The translations under genes were made by a program, and so were the position numbers. DNA of 64,000 nucleotides from Paenibacillus tyrphae (lineage in GTDB: Bacteria > Bacillota > Bacilli > Paenibacillales > NBRC-103111), in the NCBI RefSeq assembly GCF_027925525.1, contig NZ_BSDJ01000033.1:1-64000 (forward strand). Direction: 5' to 3'. The notes under the pieces were generated by a model, which made no database searches, was not told the origin of the DNA, and was given only the letters and a program-made list of their open reading frames with translations. Below, one piece after another: positions 43,002 to 51,234 of the stretch (positions are counted from its first letter, which is position 1; each line of letters begins with the position of its first letter).

Positions 43002-43538
43002 CTACATTTTTTTGATTAATCGATCGCACCAGTCCATATAGAGGCGCTCATATCGAATGCCGAATTCGACGACGGAGATGGTGGCGGCAATCGGGTCCCT
43101 GCTGTCAGACGTGGTAAGCATGGTCTCCAGTTCGGCGACCTTTTTTTCATACGCCGCCAGTCTTTCTTCATGCTGCCTCTTGGTTTCCTCGAGTCGTCCG
43201 ATCATCCGCTCAGGATCGACAAGCCAAATATTGTAGGCCTTCAACAAAAAATCGTCGCGGATTCTCTCCAGCTCCCCCGATTCGAGCGTCCACTGGATAA
43301 GGGCGTCCCGTCCGGCTTCCGTGATTTCGTACAATTTACGGGCGGGGCGGTTGGCCTGCTGCTCGATGCCTTGCAGCTTGACCAGGCCTTCTCCTTCCAT
43401 TTTGGACAATTCGGGATACACCTGATTGCTGCCCACTTTCCAGAAGGGACCGAACCGGTCGTTCATTTGCTGCTTGATATCGTAACCGCTTAAAGGCTCA
43501 CGCGCCAATAAGGAAAGCAAAGCATAACGAATGGACAT
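43002..43538 (-). CDS. PadR-family transcriptional regulator
   Basis: The 178-aa protein has the PadR winged helix at the N-terminus (IRYALLSLLAREPLSGYDIKQQMNDRFGPFWKVGSNQVYPELSKMEGEGLV) and the long C-terminal dimerisation helices (EETKRQHEERLAAYEKKVAELETML), as in Vir-type PadR proteins. PadR repressors usually bind their own promoter. Identical palindromes lie before this gene and before the divergent hydrolase gene, so it probably represses both. Confidence 0.9.
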   Translation of the reverse strand: MSIRYALLSLLAREPLSGYDIKQQMNDRFGPFWKVGSNQVYPELSKMEGEGLVKLQGIEQQANRPARKLYEITEAGRDALIQWTLESGELERIRDDFLLKAYNIWLVDPERMIGRLEETKRQHEERLAAYEKKVAELETMLTTSDSRDPIAATISVVEFGIRYERLYMDWCDRLIKKM

Positions 43539-43590
43539 GAAGACAACTCCTCTGCATTTGGCCTTGATTTCTCCATATTACCACAATGCG

Positions 43591-43613
43591 GAATAGGTTA
43601 AAAATAACCTATT
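43591..43613. promoter_or_regulatory. PadR operator, copy next to padR
   Basis: A 22-bp palindrome with half sites AATAGGTTA and TAACCTATT about 55 bases before the PadR start. It is identical over 23 bases to the site at 43892-43914, so both are probably PadR operators. Confidence 0.7.
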
Positions 43614-43620
43614 GGAGTTG

Positions 43621-43885
43621 GTTGAGAAATTGGTCAACTGAAGTAATAGAGGTGTACGAGGGGCGGGGTATCCACTTCCGACCGCTGCTCCACCCCACAA
43701 AGTGAAGTTGAATCAGGGAAGCTTAGTCCGAGTACTTTGCGGGGACCCCGGGGCCTCGGGAAATTTGATTGGAAGCCGCTTAGTAGCGGACATTTCCCGA
43801 AGACAAAGGCGGCCGCTATCGCTTCTCCAGTGGATACCCCACCTCCGTTTGCATCTCTATTTTTGTTAAAGTCCACTTTTTCAAC
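43621..43885. mobile_element. MITE-like element, copy A
   Basis: 265 bp bounded by inverted repeats: GTTGAGAAATTGGTC at the left and GTCCACTTTTTCAAC at the right. The interior is clearly similar to the inverted copy at 45286-45550 (shared CACCCCACAAAGTGAAGTT, GTCCGAGTACTTTGCGGGGA and CGCTATCGCT blocks). No transposase is encoded. Small frames inside are translations of the repeat and not genes. It has inserted between two PadR operators. Confidence 0.75.
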
Positions 43886-43891
43886 AAGCTC

Positions 43892-43914
43892 GAATAGGTT
43901 AAAAATAACCTATT
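43892..43914. promoter_or_regulatory. PadR operator, copy next to the hydrolase
   Basis: Exact duplicate of the palindrome at 43591-43613, on the other side of the MITE-like element. It lies about 105 bases before the alpha/beta hydrolase start. Confidence 0.7.
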
Positions 43915-43940
43915 TTTTTTATTTACAAAGAAAAGCTATT

Positions 43941-43955
43941 GGGTTATATTTGACC
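43941..43955. promoter_or_regulatory. Third, weaker PadR-like site
   Basis: GGGTTATATTTGACC keeps the GGTTA and ACC half-site pattern of the stronger palindromes and lies about 65 bases before the hydrolase gene. Confidence 0.4.
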
Positions 43956-44019
43956 TAAGTTAATTTTGACTTATAAAATGACCAACCTTAATCAAAAAGT
44001 GACAAAGGAGAAATTTGTG

Positions 44020-45216
44020 ATGAAACTTATTTTTCAAGATCCTACCTTTTCCTTCGAGCTGCTGCGTACGTTGAGCTATGCCCCTTATGGCGGCGCGGAT
44101 ATCGGCGAATGTCTGGTGACCGGCTACCGGATCAAGGAGGGCGATTTTGAAAGCTGGTATGCGGAATGGTACAAAACGGCGGAGCGCGTTCATGCCCAAG
44201 CTGTCGACAGCTTGGCGCGGGGCAAGCGGATCAGCGCGCGGGAGTCGTTCTTGCGGGCGTCCAATTATTACCGTACCGCGGAGTTTTTCCTGCATGGCAA
44301 CCCGGATGACCCGCGCATGCTCGAAACGTGGGAAAAAAGCCGGAGCACGTTCCGCCAAGCGATCCCACTGATGGATTGGCCGGTGGAGCAGGTGGAGATT
44401 CCTTATGAAGGGACAAGCTTGTCGGGATATTTTTACCGTGTGGATGACGCGCCCCGCCCGACCTTAATTATTCACGGCGGCTACGATTCCACAGGAGAGG
44501 AGCTTTATTTCGGCGGAGCGGTGGCGGCGCTTCAGCGGGGCTACAACTGCCTGACGTTCGAAGGGCCGGGACAAGGCGCCACAATTCGGCTGCAGCGCAT
44601 TCCGTTCCGCCACGATTGGGAGAACGTGCTCACGCCGGTCGTCGATTATTTGCATACCCGGCCCGAAGTGGATAAGCAGCGGATCGCTCTGATGGGCATC
44701 AGTCTTGGAGGATTACTGGCGCCGCGGGCTGCAGCCTATGAGCACCGCCTTGCCGCTTGTATTGCGAACGACGGCTTGTTCACCTTCCAAATCGGCGAAA
44801 TGGCCCCCAGGGGAGCAAACTTGGACTTTAATGAACCGGCCACGCTGGAGAGCTTTATCCAGGAGCTGATGGCCAACAACACCGGCATCCGCTGGGCTGT
44901 CGATAACGGCCGGTTTACGTTCCAAGCGAAAACGTTTCTGGAGCTGATTAAGAAAACGCAGCCGTTCACGCTAAAGGGTGTTGCCGATAAAATTAAATGT
45001 CCCGTGCTCGTCTGCGAAGCCGAGGCCGACCATTTCTTCGCCGGCCAGCCGATGAAGCTTTACGAGGCGCTTACCTGCCCCAAAACGTTCATGATCTTCA
45101 CAGCGGAAGACGGCGGCGAAGAGCACTGCCAATTCGGGGCGCTGCTCCTGTTTAATCAACGCGTCTTCGAGTGGCTGGATGATGTGATGGACGGTCTCAG
45201 TAGCCCGAAGCAATGA
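44020..45216 (+). CDS. Alpha/beta hydrolase, FrsA/dienelactone-hydrolase-like
   Basis: The 398-aa cytoplasmic protein has an N-terminal helical cap (EGDFESWYAEWYKTAERVHAQA, RASNYYRTAEFFLHGNPDD). The alpha/beta core follows: TLIIHGGYDSTGEELYFGG for the oxyanion region, MGISLGGLLAPRAAA with the nucleophile Ser in GISLG, and CEAEADHFFAG for the acid. The His is in GGEEHCQFG. It resembles 2,6-dihydropseudooxynicotine hydrolase-type enzymes; the substrate is unknown. AAAGGAG precedes the ATG. Divergent from the PadR gene, which probably represses it. Confidence 0.82.
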   Translation: MKLIFQDPTFSFELLRTLSYAPYGGADIGECLVTGYRIKEGDFESWYAEWYKTAERVHAQAVDSLARGKRISARESFLRASNYYRTAEFFLHGNPDDPRMLETWEKSRSTFRQAIPLMDWPVEQVEIPYEGTSLSGYFYRVDDAPRPTLIIHGGYDSTGEELYFGGAVAALQRGYNCLTFEGPGQGATIRLQRIPFRHDWENVLTPVVDYLHTRPEVDKQRIALMGISLGGLLAPRAAAYEHRLAACIANDGLFTFQIGEMAPRGANLDFNEPATLESFIQELMANNTGIRWAVDNGRFTFQAKTFLELIKKTQPFTLKGVADKIKCPVLVCEAEADHFFAGQPMKLYEALTCPKTFMIFTAEDGGEEHCQFGALLLFNQRVFEWLDDVMDGLSSPKQ

Positions 45217-45254
45217 GTCGGGAAGCCGGCCTCGCGTCTGCCCGCAAAAAAAAT

Positions 45255-45277
45255 CGCTCCGGAAACATTCCGGAGCG
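45255..45277. terminator. Terminator of the hydrolase gene
   Basis: CGCTCCGGAA pairs exactly with TTCCGGAGCG around ACA, just after the hydrolase stop and before MITE copy B. Confidence 0.75.
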
Positions 45278-45285
45278 TTCAGAGT

Positions 45286-45550
45286 GTTGAGAAAGTGGTC
45301 TTCACTAATACGGTGAAACATACGGAGGTGGGGTATGCACTGGAGGAGCGATAGCGTTCGCCTTTGTCCGCGGGAAATATCCGCTGCGAAGCGGCTTCAA
45401 ATCAAAATTTCCTGCGGACCCGGGGTCCCCGCAAAGTACTCGGACTGAACTTCTCTGATTTAACTTCACTTTGTGGGGTGGAGCAGCGACCGGAAGTGGA
45501 TACCCCACCCCTTCGTATTACCTGTACTGCTCTCCGACCACTTTCTCAAC
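45286..45550. mobile_element. MITE-like element, copy B (inverted relative to copy A)
   Basis: Exactly 265 bp, like copy A, with better-preserved termini: GTTGAGAAAGTGGTC and GACCACTTTCTCAAC are perfect inverted repeats. The copies flank the alpha/beta hydrolase gene in opposite orientation. No transposase is visible. Confidence 0.78.
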
Positions 45551-45561
45551 AAGCCCGCGCT

Positions 45562-47316
45562 TTAAGAGCTTTGCAGCGCTTCACTTATTTTGTGGTACGG
45601 GAGCTTCGGCGCATAATGCTCGTCGTAGATGAGCCCGTTGCCGAATACGTCATATTCGTCCGCAGGTTGAAGCGACGAATAGCGGTCGGTAAATCCCCAC
45701 ATGGCGTAGGACGTAAACCGGTTATTCGCTTGGGTCAGCGCCAGGATCGATTTGAAATATTCCGCCTGCTTGCTGCGCAGCGTGTCCGTGACCTTGCCGT
45801 GCATATTTACGTCCAGCTCCGATACCCGCACCTCCAGGCCAAGATCGGTAAACCGTTTGGCCGTGCGCTTGAACTCGCTAGCCGATACGGGATCGTACGT
45901 CCCGTCGCTGTCTTTGCCGATATCTTCGTGAACCTGGAAGCCGATGCCGTGCAATGGCACCCCGCGCGACTGGAGCCGCTGGACGAGCTTATACAGCGCG
46001 TCCGCTTTGTCGTCCTCCGCCTCGCAGCCGTATTCATTGATGTACAGCTTGGCATCCGGGTCGGCTTCGTGAGCGGCGCGCAGCGCGATGTCCAGAAACT
46101 TTTCACCCATCGCCTTGAACCAGATCGAATCCCGCAAGCCGAGATTGACGTTAAACTTCTCGTCCTTGAGCGGTTCGTTGATGACGTCCCACTCCTTGAT
46201 TCTGCCCTTGTACCGTCCGACCACCGTTTTCACGTGCTCCTCCATGATGGCCTGCAGCTCGGCGGCGCTGTAGTTGCCTTGCGCTAGCCAACGGGGATTC
46301 GCCTCGCTCCAGACCAACGCATGACCATGTACGGCCATGTCGTTGCGTTCCGCGAATTCCACCAAGCTGTCCCCTTCCGCGAAAGCGTAAACGTTCCGCT
46401 GCGGATGAATGAACTGAAACTTCATGTCATTTTCCGGAGTCAGGATACTGAACTCCCGTCCCAGAATGTTGCGGTAAGCGGAATCCGTCATGGTCGGGAT
46501 GACGGCCGCAGCCGTGCCGATGTTCAGGTGCGGCGCATTCGTCCGCGCCAGTGCCCGCAGCGAGTCCGCACTCTGCGGCACGGCAGCGATGCCCAGATCG
46601 CTTACCGTTACCGCCGAGTCACTGCCTTCCGCTTGAGCCGTCAGCGACTTGAGCGTAAACGAGCTGCCGACGTCCGCATCGGCGCCGAAATACACTTTGC
46701 CATCCGCGAACACTCCGGGGTCCGCCATTTCCCCAACTTTGACCTGATTTACGTAAAATGCGAGTTTGCCGCTCTTGACCAGAAGCCGAACATCAATCGT
46801 TCCGGCCGATGTATAATTGAAAGTCGCTTTCTTACGATCGGCGGAAGAGCCGTTATAGACGGCGGCCGACAGCTTGCCGTTCTTCAACATAACCGATACC
46901 GCCTTGCCTTCCTGCCGCCATTCGTCCTGAATGACCGGAAGTGCGCCGTACAGTTGAAGTCCGGCGCTTTTGCCGGGGGAAGAGGCCATTTGAAAGCTTA
47001 CCGAAAAATCTCCGGATATGTTCAAAACCGGTCCGCGCAAATTGATCGGCGGATTGCTGACCGTCGGCTGCGACAAATCGTTGCCCCAAGGGATGATGGC
47101 CCGCCCTATACCGGTAACGGTCACTTCATCGCCGGCCGCAGTTGCTCCTGAAAACCGAGTCCAATCGTGCCCCCGGATCAAATCGACTGTCGCAGGAGCC
47201 AACGGCACTTCGGCTGCTTCGGCCGAAGCGGCCCCCGGCATTACGGAAACAAGCTGGAGCTGCAGCAGCAGCAAAGATACTGCGCCGAGCTTGAAGCTTC
47301 GTTTGCTTCTCGTCAT
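45562..47316 (-). CDS. Secreted GH10 endo-1,4-beta-xylanase with N-terminal module
   Basis: The 584-aa precursor has a signal peptide (FKLGAVSLLLLQLQLVSVMPGAASA). About 190 residues of a beta-rich, LamG-like module follow (residues 40-235), then a GH10 barrel (about 250-580). Glu381 in DVINEPL is the acid/base and Glu500 in RVSELDV the nucleophile; HGHALVWSEANPRWL is the usual substrate segment. It should cut xylan outside the cell. GGGGAAGGGG precedes the ATG. The gene is monocistronic between MITE copy B and the sensor region. Confidence 0.92.
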   Translation of the reverse strand: MTRSKRSFKLGAVSLLLLQLQLVSVMPGAASAEAAEVPLAPATVDLIRGHDWTRFSGATAAGDEVTVTGIGRAIIPWGNDLSQPTVSNPPINLRGPVLNISGDFSVSFQMASSPGKSAGLQLYGALPVIQDEWRQEGKAVSVMLKNGKLSAAVYNGSSADRKKATFNYTSAGTIDVRLLVKSGKLAFYVNQVKVGEMADPGVFADGKVYFGADADVGSSFTLKSLTAQAEGSDSAVTVSDLGIAAVPQSADSLRALARTNAPHLNIGTAAAVIPTMTDSAYRNILGREFSILTPENDMKFQFIHPQRNVYAFAEGDSLVEFAERNDMAVHGHALVWSEANPRWLAQGNYSAAELQAIMEEHVKTVVGRYKGRIKEWDVINEPLKDEKFNVNLGLRDSIWFKAMGEKFLDIALRAAHEADPDAKLYINEYGCEAEDDKADALYKLVQRLQSRGVPLHGIGFQVHEDIGKDSDGTYDPVSASEFKRTAKRFTDLGLEVRVSELDVNMHGKVTDTLRSKQAEYFKSILALTQANNRFTSYAMWGFTDRYSSLQPADEYDVFGNGLIYDEHYAPKLPYHKISEALQSS

Positions 47317-47422
47317 CGTCAATAAACCCCTTCCCCTATTGTGAATTGGTCGTAATAACCCAATTATAAGGTGAGGTTCTAGGTTTTCCCATGTCTTTTT
47401 TTTACGATGAATCTGCACAAAA

Positions 47423-47453
47423 CAAAGCCCAGCGCACAAGTCGCTGGGCTTTG
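47423..47453. terminator. Terminator of the sigma operon
   Basis: CAAAGCCCAGCG pairs exactly with CGCTGGGCTTTG. It closes the leftward operon of sigma factor, anti-sigma-like protein and solute-binding protein. Confidence 0.8.
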
Positions 47454-47476
47454 CTACTGACGGGCGGCAGGCACCG

Positions 47477-48886
47477 CTATTTCACTGCTCCCCCCTCCGT
47501 TCCCGATTCCGGAGGCTCCGCCAGCCATGCTTCATCCAGCACCTGCTGGCCTTCCTTTTGAAGCTGCTGCAGCGCCTGCCGCACCGTCGATTTTCCGGTC
47601 ATAATCCATTCAAGCTGCTCGTCCGCCTTCTTATCGAATTCCCAGTAAAAACGCCCGGGGGTATTCGGCTTCATTTCTATTCCCGATCCAAGCGTATCGT
47701 CATACTTCACTTGGTAAAACGGCTCCATGCTGCGGCCGTCTACCGTATTGACGAAGCCCAAGCGGGTCAGCATCAGCGGCGAAATGGATGTCTTCGTTTC
47801 GATTTTGGCCGCTTCCGCACTGTTGAAATAGCGGACGATCTTCCAAACCTTGTCCGCCTGCCCGGACCCTGCGCCGATCGCAAAAATCGGATGCAGGTAA
47901 ACGTCCTGCTGCCACGAGCTGCTGCCGTCCAGCGAAGGCGGCTGCACGATCTGCCAATCGATCTTGGAGCCGCTCTCCTGCAACCGCCTGATCTGCGACG
48001 GTCCGCTTATGGTCATCGCCGCCCGTCCCTGACTGAACAAATCGGTACTATCGACAGCCTCCTTATCCCGGCCGCCTTGGTTGTCTTTCCCGCCAATCAT
48101 GGGCATATCGCCGTTCTTCCAGGCTTCCGTCATCTGTGAGAATACCTTCTGCCAAGCCTCCGTATCGATCATGACAGTTCGTCCCTCATCATCCGTCTCA
48201 CGGAGTCCCTCATTCCGTCCCACCGACCGGATCATCCCAAACCTTGAGTTCATAAACGGTTGATGAAGCCCGTAAATCGGGTCCTTCCCGTTCTTCGCAC
48301 CGCGGAATCTGCCTGCCAGCTCGAACAGTTCGTCCCAAGTCATGCCATCTTTCGGGTAAGGAGCCTTGTACTCGTCGAACAGCCCTTTATTGTAGTACAG
48401 CACCGAGGTCGAAAATCGAGGGGCAAGCCCGTACAGCTTGCCCCCGCCCTTGGTCCGCAAATAATCGATGACGGCCGGATGCATGTTTTCGATATCGAAT
48501 TTGTCCCGCTTGATCAACGAATCCAACTCGTACAGCTCGCCCGCCGCCGCGAGCTGCTGATATTCCCCGGACCTCGTAATAATGAGATCCGGTTTTTGCT
48601 CGTCCAGCAGCTTGTCCATTTCTTTCTGCGGATTCTTGCCGCGGGCCATCGTATCATCAGTTGCGACGACTTCCACTTCAAGCTCAGGGAATTTGGCCGT
48701 AAAATAATCGCCGTACTCACTGTCAAACGCTTCCTGGTTGAAATAAGCCACCTTGAGCTTCGTCCGTTCCGGCGGGGCCGCAGCCGGCGCATCGTTGCAG
48801 CCGGCCGCGCTCCAAGCCAGCGTGCCCGCCAGCAGGGGGAGCAGCAGCTTGTTCCTCCGAGTTCTTGTCGTTCCGCTCCGATTCAT
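47477..48886 (-). CDS. Solute-binding lipoprotein in the ECF sigma operon
   Basis: A 469-aa lipoprotein: signal ending AWSAAGC, then both lobes of a family-1 type binding protein (LKVAYFNQEAFDSEYGDYFTAKFPELEVEVV; KLYGLAPRFSTSVLYYNKGLFDEY; IFAIGAGSGQADKVWKIVRYFNS). It starts 10 bases after the stop of the anti-sigma-like gene, which carries a related extracellular domain. No permease or ATPase is near, so a sensing rather than transport role is likely. C-terminal helices (RQALQQLQKEGQQVLDEAW) are typical of the family. Confidence 0.85.
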   Translation of the reverse strand: MNRSGTTRTRRNKLLLPLLAGTLAWSAAGCNDAPAAAPPERTKLKVAYFNQEAFDSEYGDYFTAKFPELEVEVVATDDTMARGKNPQKEMDKLLDEQKPDLIITRSGEYQQLAAAGELYELDSLIKRDKFDIENMHPAVIDYLRTKGGGKLYGLAPRFSTSVLYYNKGLFDEYKAPYPKDGMTWDELFELAGRFRGAKNGKDPIYGLHQPFMNSRFGMIRSVGRNEGLRETDDEGRTVMIDTEAWQKVFSQMTEAWKNGDMPMIGGKDNQGGRDKEAVDSTDLFSQGRAAMTISGPSQIRRLQESGSKIDWQIVQPPSLDGSSSWQQDVYLHPIFAIGAGSGQADKVWKIVRYFNSAEAAKIETKTSISPLMLTRLGFVNTVDGRSMEPFYQVKYDDTLGSGIEMKPNTPGRFYWEFDKKADEQLEWIMTGKSTVRQALQQLQKEGQQVLDEAWLAEPPESGTEGGAVK

Positions 48887-48896
48887 GGCTCTCCCC

Positions 48897-50483
48897 CTAT
48901 GGTGTCCTGCCGTCCACCGCCGTCTTGGCTTGGACCGGCTTCTTCTGCGCTGCGTTTTTCGCCTGAATCAGCGCCTGCTGTCCGTTGTCTTGAAGCTCCC
49001 GTGCTGCCTGGGAGACCGTCTTCTTGCCTTTCAACACGTCCTTGGAGAGCTGCGTCGCAAGCTCCTCGAAGGCTGAATAAAACTCTGCCGGCACGCCCGG
49101 AGTCACTTGCGACTCCGCCGGCGGACGAAGGCTTGTGAACGCTTCGACAAGCTTTTCTTGCCCCTTGACCGCAGAAAGACTTGATAAACGCGAAGGCGAA
49201 GAACCGCTGCCGATATTCTGTGTAAACATTTTGCGGGCCATTTCCTCGCTGTTGATGAACTTGACAAGCTCCCATGCCTCCCTCCGATTCTCGGAGGCCG
49301 CATTCACCGCATAGATCGTGCGGACCGAGAAGGAAGACGATTCGTTCGGCCGGGACGGGTCCGTCGGCTCGGTCACGACATCCCATGGAACAGAGGACAT
49401 CTTGTATCTGGACGAAGCCTCGTTCAAATCCTTAACGAAGCCGTAACTTTGCAGCGTCATCGCCGCTTGCCCGGTCATGAACGGATTGGCCCTGTACATA
49501 TCTTCTCTTGTAGACAACTTTTCCAGCGGCGGTTGCTCATAAATATATCCGCCACGGACCGCATCCAGCACGGCCGTCCAAGCCTTCTGCCATTCCGGCG
49601 TATTGACGGTGACCTGCTTGCCTGAAGAATCGAGGATGCCCAGTCCCTTGGCCTGGCCCGCCTGTTGTACCAATTCGAATGGACCGGAATAAGCGCGTGT
49701 GACCAAACCGTAGACCCGGTCCTTTGCATTCGGGGCCGCCGGAAACCGGGAAGCGAGCTGCAGCAGCTCCTCCCAGCTCATGCCGTTCTTCGGGTAGCTG
49801 ATCCCGTATTTGTCAAACAGCTCCTTGTTGTAGAAGAGCGCGCGCTGGTCATATTCCGGCGCGAGCCCGTACAGCTTGCCTCCGCCCTCGGTACGAAGCC
49901 TGTCGACGACGCCGGCATGTATATTTTGCAGATCGAAGCCCTCCTGCCGGATCACGTCGTCCAACGCGTACAGCTTGCCCTCCTTGGCCAGCTGCGCGTA
50001 TTCGGACAGCGACAGCGCCAGCACGTCGGGTTTGTCTTTTTCCAGTTGCTCCTCAAGATTGGTCCTGATTCCGGCAGAGGTTTCGTTTCCGATTCCCTTC
50101 TCTACCTTGACGGCGACATTCGGGTAACGGATCGTAAACGCTTTACCATATTGCATCATGAACGTTGTTTCATGAACAAACGAAACTTTCAGCGTCTTCT
50201 CCTTATTCGGGTCCATTGCCTCCAAGGCCGCCTTCTCCAGCGGCTTGGACAGCTTGGATAGTCCCTCGACCAGCCGGTCCGCCTGGGTCCATCCGACCGC
50301 CAGCACAAGCACGCACGCCACCGCGGGACTCCAGCGGAGCCAGCGTTTGCTTCCGACGGGCGGCTGCTTCGTCTCCACCCGCTCCTTCACCTTATGCATG
50401 AGTTCCTTGGAAAAGCCGCCCTGTCTGAGCTGCAGCCGGGTCAGATGCTTCTCCCAATGTTCGGGTTCGAGCCGTTTCGTCAT
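48897..50483 (-). CDS. Anti-sigma-like membrane protein with extracellular solute-binding domain
   Basis: The 528-aa protein has a short cytoplasmic N-terminus (about residues 1-49, EHWEKHLTRLQLRQGGFSKELMHKVKERV), one membrane segment (51-67) and then a full solute-binding domain from about residue 95 (LKVSFVHETTFMMQYGKAFTIRYPNVAVKVE; KLYGLAPEYDQRALFYNKELFDKYGISYP; EAWELVKFINSEE). Its start overlaps the sigma factor stop by 4 bases. The position and membrane topology are those of an anti-sigma factor, though no zinc-binding HxxxCxxC is present. It would read an extracellular sugar and release the sigma factor. The fusion is inferred from one continuous frame. Confidence 0.8.
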   Translation of the reverse strand: MTKRLEPEHWEKHLTRLQLRQGGFSKELMHKVKERVETKQPPVGSKRWLRWSPAVACVLVLAVGWTQADRLVEGLSKLSKPLEKAALEAMDPNKEKTLKVSFVHETTFMMQYGKAFTIRYPNVAVKVEKGIGNETSAGIRTNLEEQLEKDKPDVLALSLSEYAQLAKEGKLYALDDVIRQEGFDLQNIHAGVVDRLRTEGGGKLYGLAPEYDQRALFYNKELFDKYGISYPKNGMSWEELLQLASRFPAAPNAKDRVYGLVTRAYSGPFELVQQAGQAKGLGILDSSGKQVTVNTPEWQKAWTAVLDAVRGGYIYEQPPLEKLSTREDMYRANPFMTGQAAMTLQSYGFVKDLNEASSRYKMSSVPWDVVTEPTDPSRPNESSSFSVRTIYAVNAASENRREAWELVKFINSEEMARKMFTQNIGSGSSPSRLSSLSAVKGQEKLVEAFTSLRPPAESQVTPGVPAEFYSAFEELATQLSKDVLKGKKTVSQAARELQDNGQQALIQAKNAAQKKPVQAKTAVDGRTP

Positions 50484-51025
50484 GCCTTTCTTCCCTCCTC
50501 GCCGAGCTGCTGCGATACTTTGGCGCGCGCCCGGGAAAGTCTAGATTTAACCGTGCCTTCGGACACGTTCAGCAGCTTCGCGATTTCCGCGTATGACAGC
50601 TGATGGTGCGCATGCAGCAGCAGCACCTCGCGCAGCTTGTGGGGCAAGCCGAGCACCGTGTTCCACACTTCCTCCTCGGCAAGCAGGCCGATCACTTGCG
50701 ATTCCGCCGACGGCTCCTGGCCTTCCTGACGCAGAATGCCGAAAGGAATGACGCGGCGTATCCACGCCGACCGCCAATGATCGCGCACCAGATTGCGGGT
50801 AATGGCGAGCAGCCATGTCTTGAGGCTGGCCTCGCCGCGAAACGTATATAACCGCTCGTACACCCGTACGAACACGTCCTGCGTCACATCGTCCGCCAAC
50901 GTCCGGTTCTTCGACAGGAAAAAGGCATAGTTCCATACGTCTTCGCCGTACGTCAGCATGATGTCCGAAAGAGCGGCGTTTTTATCCAAGCCGCCGGACA
51001 TCGATTTTAAGTATTCAAAGGCCAC
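50480..51025 (-). CDS. ECF-type RNA polymerase sigma factor
   Basis: The 181-aa protein has region 2 (NRTLADDVTQDVFVRVYERLYTFRGEASLKTWLLAITRNLVRDHWR) and region 4 (LPHKLREVLLLHAHHQLSYAEIAKLLNVSEGTVKSRLSRARAKV), with no region 3, the ECF layout. It would direct RNA polymerase to GGAAC-N16-CGTC promoters, two of which lie just upstream, divergently arranged. The first gene of a three-gene operon with anti-sigma-like and binding-protein partners. Confidence 0.92.
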   Translation of the reverse strand: MAFEYLKSMSGGLDKNAALSDIMLTYGEDVWNYAFFLSKNRTLADDVTQDVFVRVYERLYTFRGEASLKTWLLAITRNLVRDHWRSAWIRRVIPFGILRQEGQEPSAESQVIGLLAEEEVWNTVLGLPHKLREVLLLHAHHQLSYAEIAKLLNVSEGTVKSRLSRARAKVSQQLGEEGRKA

Positions 51026-51049
51026 CCGGGTTCACCTCACATTGAATTG

Positions 51050-51074
51050 GACGAAGCAACGGAAGAAAGGTTCC
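51050..51074 (-). promoter_or_regulatory. ECF-type promoter for the sigma operon
   Basis: On the minus strand GGAAC is followed after 16 bases by CGTC, the standard ECF -35/-10 spacing. It lies 25-49 bases before the sigma start and would make the operon autoregulated. Confidence 0.7.
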
Positions 51075-51131
51075 CTTCTAAAAGAAAAATTTTAAGCTCG
51101 CCGCCTCTTTAAAAAAATATTCACGTCCAAC

Positions 51132-51156
51132 GGAACGAATCCGCGAATCCCCCGTC
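51132..51156 (+). promoter_or_regulatory. ECF-type promoter for the SBP-PAP2-GH26 operon
   Basis: GGAAC, 16 bases, CGTC, the same signature as the divergent promoter 60 bases away. It lies about 80 bases before the solute-binding protein start. Confidence 0.7.
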
Positions 51157-51234
51157 TACTGCTTGACAACAAAAAAACAGAAGGTGGGACGAAAACGCAT
51201 CGTCACTACACTTCGGAAATGGGTGGGATCGCAA

